DNA of 64,000 bases from Flavobacterium luteolum (lineage in GTDB: Bacteria > Bacteroidota > Bacteroidia > Flavobacteriales > Flavobacteriaceae), in the NCBI RefSeq assembly GCF_027111275.1, contig NZ_CP114286.1, positions 1,116,001 through 1,180,000 on the forward strand, written 5' to 3'. Shown piece by piece: positions 60,957 to 64,000 of this stretch. The notes under the pieces are model-generated. The model did not search any database and had not been told where the DNA came from. It saw only the letters and a program-made list of their open reading frames with translations. A program made the position numbers and the translations under genes. Each line of letters starts with the position of its first letter. The stretch's first letter is position 1.

Positions 60957-62591
60957 TTATTTTTCGATTTCTCTCATAGAATCCATTTTCTTATGAGCCA
61001 AGAAACCAGCTACATCTTCAAAATGTTCTTTTACTCTCTTATTTCCAAATTCAAAAACTTTAGTAGCCAAACCGTCTAAGAAATCACGATCGTGCGAAAC
61101 TAAGATTAAAGTTCCGTCAAAATCACGTAGAGCATCTTTAATAATATCTTTAGTTTTCATATCCAAGTGATTCGAAGGTTCATCCAGAATTAACAAGTTA
61201 ACTGGCTCCAACAATAATTTAATCATTGCCAAACGCGTTTTTTCTCCTCCTGAAAGCACTTTTACCTTTTTAGTAATATCATCTCCTTGAAACATGAAAG
61301 CTCCTAAAATATTTTTAATCTGTGTTCTGATATCTCCAACAGCAATACTATCAATAGTTTCAAAAATGGTCGCATTTTCGTCTAATAACGCCGCTTGATT
61401 TTGAGCAAAATACCCAATTTGAGCATTATGTCCGATTTCAACACTTCCAGAATCAACACCAATTTCTTTCATGATTGCTTTAATCATTGTTGATTTTCCT
61501 TCACCATTCTTTCCAACAAAAGCTACTTTCTGACCGCGTTCGATTACAATATTTGCATCTTTAAAAACAACATGATCTCCGTATGCTTTAGACATTTCTT
61601 TCACAATAACTGGATATTGACCAGAACGTGCCGCTGGTGGGAATTTTAAACGCAATGCAGATGTATCAACTTCATCAACCTCCACTATTTCTAGTTTCTC
61701 AAGCATTTTGACACGAGATTGAACAGCATCTGTTTTAGAAAATGTTCCTCTGAAACGCTCAATAAAAGCACGGTTTTCAGCAATCATTTTCTGTTGTTCA
61801 TCATACGCTTTCTGCTGATGTATACGGCGATCTTTTCTTAATTCTAAGTAATGAGAATATTTTGCTTTGTAATCGTAAATTCTTCCCATTGTCACCTCGA
61901 TCGTACGATTTGTAATATTATCTACAAACGCCCTATCGTGCGAAATTACCACAACTGCTTTTGCTTGAGTCAATAAGAAATCTTCTAACCATTGAATACT
62001 TTCAATATCCATGTGGTTTGTTGGCTCATCTAGCAATATCAAATCTGGCTTTCTCAATAAAATCTTCGCTAACTCAATACGCATTCTCCATCCTCCTGAA
62101 AATTCTGAAGTTTGACGTGCGAAATCTTCTCTTTCAAAACCTAAACCAACTAATATTTTCTCAACTTCTGCTTCGTAGTTTACTTCTTCAATAGCATAAA
62201 ATTTCTCGCTTAAATCAGAAACTCTTTCGATCAATTTCATGTATTCGTCACTTTCATAATCAGTACGAACTGTTAACTGTTCATTGATCTCATCTATTTC
62301 AGATTTCATTTTAAAAATCTCACTGAAGGCTTTTGATGCTTCTTCCATAACAGTAGCACCATCTTCGGTAAGCAAATGCTGAGGCAGATATGCAATTACA
62401 GCTTCTTTCGGAGCAGAAATACTTCCCGTTGAAGGTTTGTTTGCTCCTGCAATAATCTTTAAAAGTGTAGATTTTCCCGCACCATTTTTACCCATTAGGG
62501 CAATTTTATCATTTTCATTAATAGCAAAAGAAACATCGCTAAAAAGTGTAGTTCCACCAAATTGAACCGAAATATCGTTAACTGTAATCAT
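60957..62591 (-). CDS. ABC-F family ATPase
   Basis: 544 residues with two ABC domains and no membrane part: Walker A GKNGAGKSTLL and GKNGEGKSTMI, signatures EFSGGWRMRIELAKILLRKPDLILLDEPTNHMD and LSGGEKTRLAMIKLLLEPVNLLILDEPSNHLDM, joined by a charged linker with KDRRIHQQKAYDEQQKMI. ABC-F proteins bind the ribosomal E site and relieve stalling; some give antibiotic resistance, but the linker here is short, like housekeeping members (YbiT/Uup type). A complete promoter lies at 62686-62656. Confidence 0.93.
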   Translation of the reverse strand: MITVNDISVQFGGTTLFSDVSFAINENDKIALMGKNGAGKSTLLKIIAGANKPSTGSISAPKEAVIAYLPQHLLTEDGATVMEEASKAFSEIFKMKSEIDEINEQLTVRTDYESDEYMKLIERVSDLSEKFYAIEEVNYEAEVEKILVGLGFEREDFARQTSEFSGGWRMRIELAKILLRKPDLILLDEPTNHMDIESIQWLEDFLLTQAKAVVVISHDRAFVDNITNRTIEVTMGRIYDYKAKYSHYLELRKDRRIHQQKAYDEQQKMIAENRAFIERFRGTFSKTDAVQSRVKMLEKLEIVEVDEVDTSALRLKFPPAARSGQYPVIVKEMSKAYGDHVVFKDANIVIERGQKVAFVGKNGEGKSTMIKAIMKEIGVDSGSVEIGHNAQIGYFAQNQAALLDENATIFETIDSIAVGDIRTQIKNILGAFMFQGDDITKKVKVLSGGEKTRLAMIKLLLEPVNLLILDEPSNHLDMKTKDIIKDALRDFDGTLILVSHDRDFLDGLATKVFEFGNKRVKEHFEDVAGFLAHKKMDSMREIEK

Positions 62592-62655
62592 TTGTGTTTG
62601 TGAATTTTGTTTAATCGGTTAATCGTTTGACTGACTACCCATTTTTTTCGTGCTG

Positions 62656-62686
62656 CAAAGATAGATTTAATTAGATAATGTCCCAA
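62656..62686 (-). promoter_or_regulatory. Promoter of the ABC-F gene
   Basis: TTG at 62686-62684 and TATCTTTG at 62663-62656 on the minus strand with a 20-base gap. Confidence 0.75.
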
Positions 62687-62736
62687 TTTGATAATTAGAT
62701 AATTTTGAAAATGTGACAATTAAATATATTTTTTTT

Positions 62737-62823
62737 GCCACAGATTAAAGGATTTTCACTGATTATTTTTTTTACTGAGAATACATATTCTAAAAAAATC
62801 TTTTTAATCTTTTAATCTGTGGC
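62737..62823. repeat. GCCACAGATTAAA palindromic repeat
   Basis: Perfect 13-bp inverted arms 62737-62749 and 62811-62823 with a 61-base A/T-rich interior; same family as at 36811. Confidence 0.8.
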
Positions 62824-62921
62824 AAAAAAAAAGAAGCTTGATTGATTTTTAAAGCTGCTCAGATTTTCCAATTTCAAAATTTTAATCTTACCTTGTATAA
62901 TAATTTAAAAATCAGCAAAAT

Positions 62922-63365
62922 ATGAGAACGAAATTAAAACTGACCGTCTACTTAATTGCAGGATTACTATTTGGACTCACTGCAAATGCTCAAAAAACCG
63001 TAATTAAGAAGGAAGCTTTACCAGGAAATGCACAAACCTTCCTAAAAACACATTTCGGATCGAAAAAGCCAAGCTACATATTAGAAGACAAAGAAATTCT
63101 TTCTACAGAGTACAAAGTACAATATGACAACAAAATTGAAATTGAATTTGACAAGAAAGGAAACTGGAAAGAAGTAGATGCTAAAACTGGAAAAATTCCA
63201 AAATCTATTATTCCTAAAAAAATTGCTTCTTATATAAAATCAAATTTTCCCAAAGAAGATGTAACCAAAATCGAACTTGGAAGTTCTGGCTACGAAACAA
63301 AATTAACCAATGGTTTAGAATTAAAATTCAATTTAAAAGGAGATTTTATTAAGATTGACAAATAA
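62922..63365 (+). CDS. PepSY-like secreted protein
   Basis: 147 residues with signal peptide (LTVYLIAGLLFGLTANAQ) and two repeats of the PepSY-like (DUF2874) fold: LPGNAQTFLKTHFGSKKPSYILEDKEILSTEYKVQYDNKIEIEFDKKGNWKEVDAK and ASYIKSNFPKEDVTKIELGSSGYETKLTNGLELKFNLKGDFIKID. In Bacteroidota these small periplasmic proteins are common; some may inhibit proteases or bind ligands. A terminator follows. Confidence 0.88.
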   Translation: MRTKLKLTVYLIAGLLFGLTANAQKTVIKKEALPGNAQTFLKTHFGSKKPSYILEDKEILSTEYKVQYDNKIEIEFDKKGNWKEVDAKTGKIPKSIIPKKIASYIKSNFPKEDVTKIELGSSGYETKLTNGLELKFNLKGDFIKIDK

Positions 63366-63425
63366 GTATAATTAGGAAATGTGTCAATTAGGAAATTAGA
63401 AAATTCTCAAAACCATAAAATAACA

Positions 63426-63458
63426 AAACCCGACAGTTTTTAAAAACCTGTCGGGTTT
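63426..63458. terminator. Bidirectional terminator between PepSY-like and GlmU-like genes
   Basis: AAACCCGACAG (63426-63436) and CTGTCGGGTTT (63448-63458) form an 11-bp stem with an 11-base loop. Confidence 0.8.
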
Positions 63459-63497
63459 GTTATAACTATCTAATTTTCAAATTGACTAATTATCTCA

Positions 63498-64000
63498 TTA
63501 ATCTTTTCTCCATTTTTTAGTTTCTTCGAAAATATGCTCCATAATTGCAGCTTCCGTTGCGTCGAACTCTATATTTCTTCGGCTCATCACTAACCTTGCT
63601 GTTTCAAAAGCTTTCTTAGTTACATAAGTCGTAAATCCTGCAGCGCCCCCCCAAGAAAAACTTGGAACAAAATTGCGAGGAAATCCACTTCCAAAAATAT
63701 TAGCACTTACACCAACCACTGTTCCCGTATTAAACATGGTATTGATTCCGCATTTACTGTGATCTCCCATCATTAAACCGCAAAACTGAAGTCCCGTTTT
63801 AGCAAAACCTTCTGTTTCGTAACTCCATAATTTCACTTCTTCGTAGTTGTTTTTTAGGTTTGAGTTATTAGAATCTGCTCCAATATTACACCATTCACCT
63901 AAAACAGAATCCCCTAAGAATCCTTCATGTCCTTTATTTGAATTTGCAAAAAGAACTGAATTTTTAACCTCGCCTCCTATTCTAGATCCAGGCCCAACAG
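63498..64000 (-). CDS. GlmU-like nucleotidyltransferase (C-terminal part, cut by the window)
   Basis: The frame is open from base 64000 and codes for at least 166 residues of a left-handed beta-helix region: VGPGSRIGGEVKNSVLFANSNKGHEGFLGDSVLGEWCNIGADSNNSNLKNNY, then KTGLQFCGLMMGDHSKCGINTMFNTGTVVGVSANIFGSGFPRNFVPSFSWGGAAG. This is the C-terminal acyltransferase-like part of a GlmU or sugar-nucleotide pyrophosphorylase type protein common in Bacteroidota. The N-terminal nucleotidyltransferase domain lies beyond the right edge. The internal GTG is not a real start. Confidence 0.88.
   Translation of the reverse strand, partial: VGPGSRIGGEVKNSVLFANSNKGHEGFLGDSVLGEWCNIGADSNNSNLKNNYEEVKLWSYETEGFAKTGLQFCGLMMGDHSKCGINTMFNTGTVVGVSANIFGSGFPRNFVPSFSWGGAAGFTTYVTKKAFETARLVMSRRNIEFDATEAAIMEHIFEETKKWRKD

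Overview
The window is chromosomal DNA from a member of the Bacteroidota, almost certainly a Flavobacterium-like organism. It is AT-rich, several transcription units carry the phylum-specific promoter (TTG, a gap of about 19-21, then TAnnTTTG), and the proteins are typical of the group: a type IX secretion (T9SS) sorting domain, many lipoproteins with SCxx-type lipoboxes, DUF4252, PrcB-like and DUF5522 proteins, a split transketolase and Bacteroidota-style ECF sigma/anti-sigma pairs. I see no prophage, insertion sequence, integrase or CRISPR array. Accessory structure is limited to families of palindromic intergenic repeats and a few small genes set inside otherwise conserved operons.

Layout. 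0-10 kb: LptF/G permease and tgt on the minus strand, a YdjC/ChbG-type deacetylase, a small acidic protein, a split transketolase with an unrelated secreted protein between its halves, an FKBP lipoprotein, an S4 RNA-binding protein, a phosphoribosyltransferase and aroK. 9.7-11.3 kb: three identical tRNA-Lys(TTT) genes and one tRNA-Leu(GAG), with their own promoters and terminators. 12-18 kb: a light/carotenoid block, namely a MerR regulator with a CarH-type cobalamin domain, crtI, crtB, crtZ, a SRPBCC protein and a class I CPD photolyase. 18-25 kb: TetR plus ABC1-kinase operon, epimerase, YceI, thioesterase, rmuC. 25-33 kb: PrcB-like lipoprotein, ECF sigma factor with a membrane-anchored partner ending in a beta-barrel-like domain, MepB-like protein, and a 1148-residue secreted nuclease with a T9SS tail. 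33-36 kb: SDR, small proteins, pseudouridine synthase, trmL.

36-47 kb is a cobalamin acquisition and salvage region. It has a BtuFCD-type ABC transporter on the minus strand, then cobU, a bluB-cobT fusion, cobS and cobC on the plus strand, and finally a cobalamin riboswitch driving a BtuB-type TonB receptor and a BtuG-like beta-propeller lipoprotein. Together these would import cobamides or cobinamide and complete the nucleotide loop with internally made dimethylbenzimidazole. No corrin-ring synthesis genes are visible. The B12 supply also bears on the CarH-like regulator 25 kb away, whose light sensing would need adenosylcobalamin.

47-64 kb: S41 peptidase, a second ECF sigma/anti-sigma unit with two DUF4252 proteins, a matrixin-like metalloprotease, a YiaA-like membrane protein, carB without the usual C-terminal allosteric domain, rpmH (53 aa), a TPR membrane protein, a hydrolase, a DASS transporter with a porin, an ABC-F protein, a PepSY-like protein, and at the right edge the C-terminal part of a GlmU-like nucleotidyltransferase.

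The observations most worth following are the TGT without its zinc cysteines, CarB without an allosteric domain, the bluB-cobT fusion with the BtuG-like protein, the CarH-like regulator with its near-leaderless crtI promoter, the gene inserted between transketolase halves, the sigma partner protein joining an inner-membrane helix to a barrel-like domain, and at least four families of palindromic intergenic repeats.
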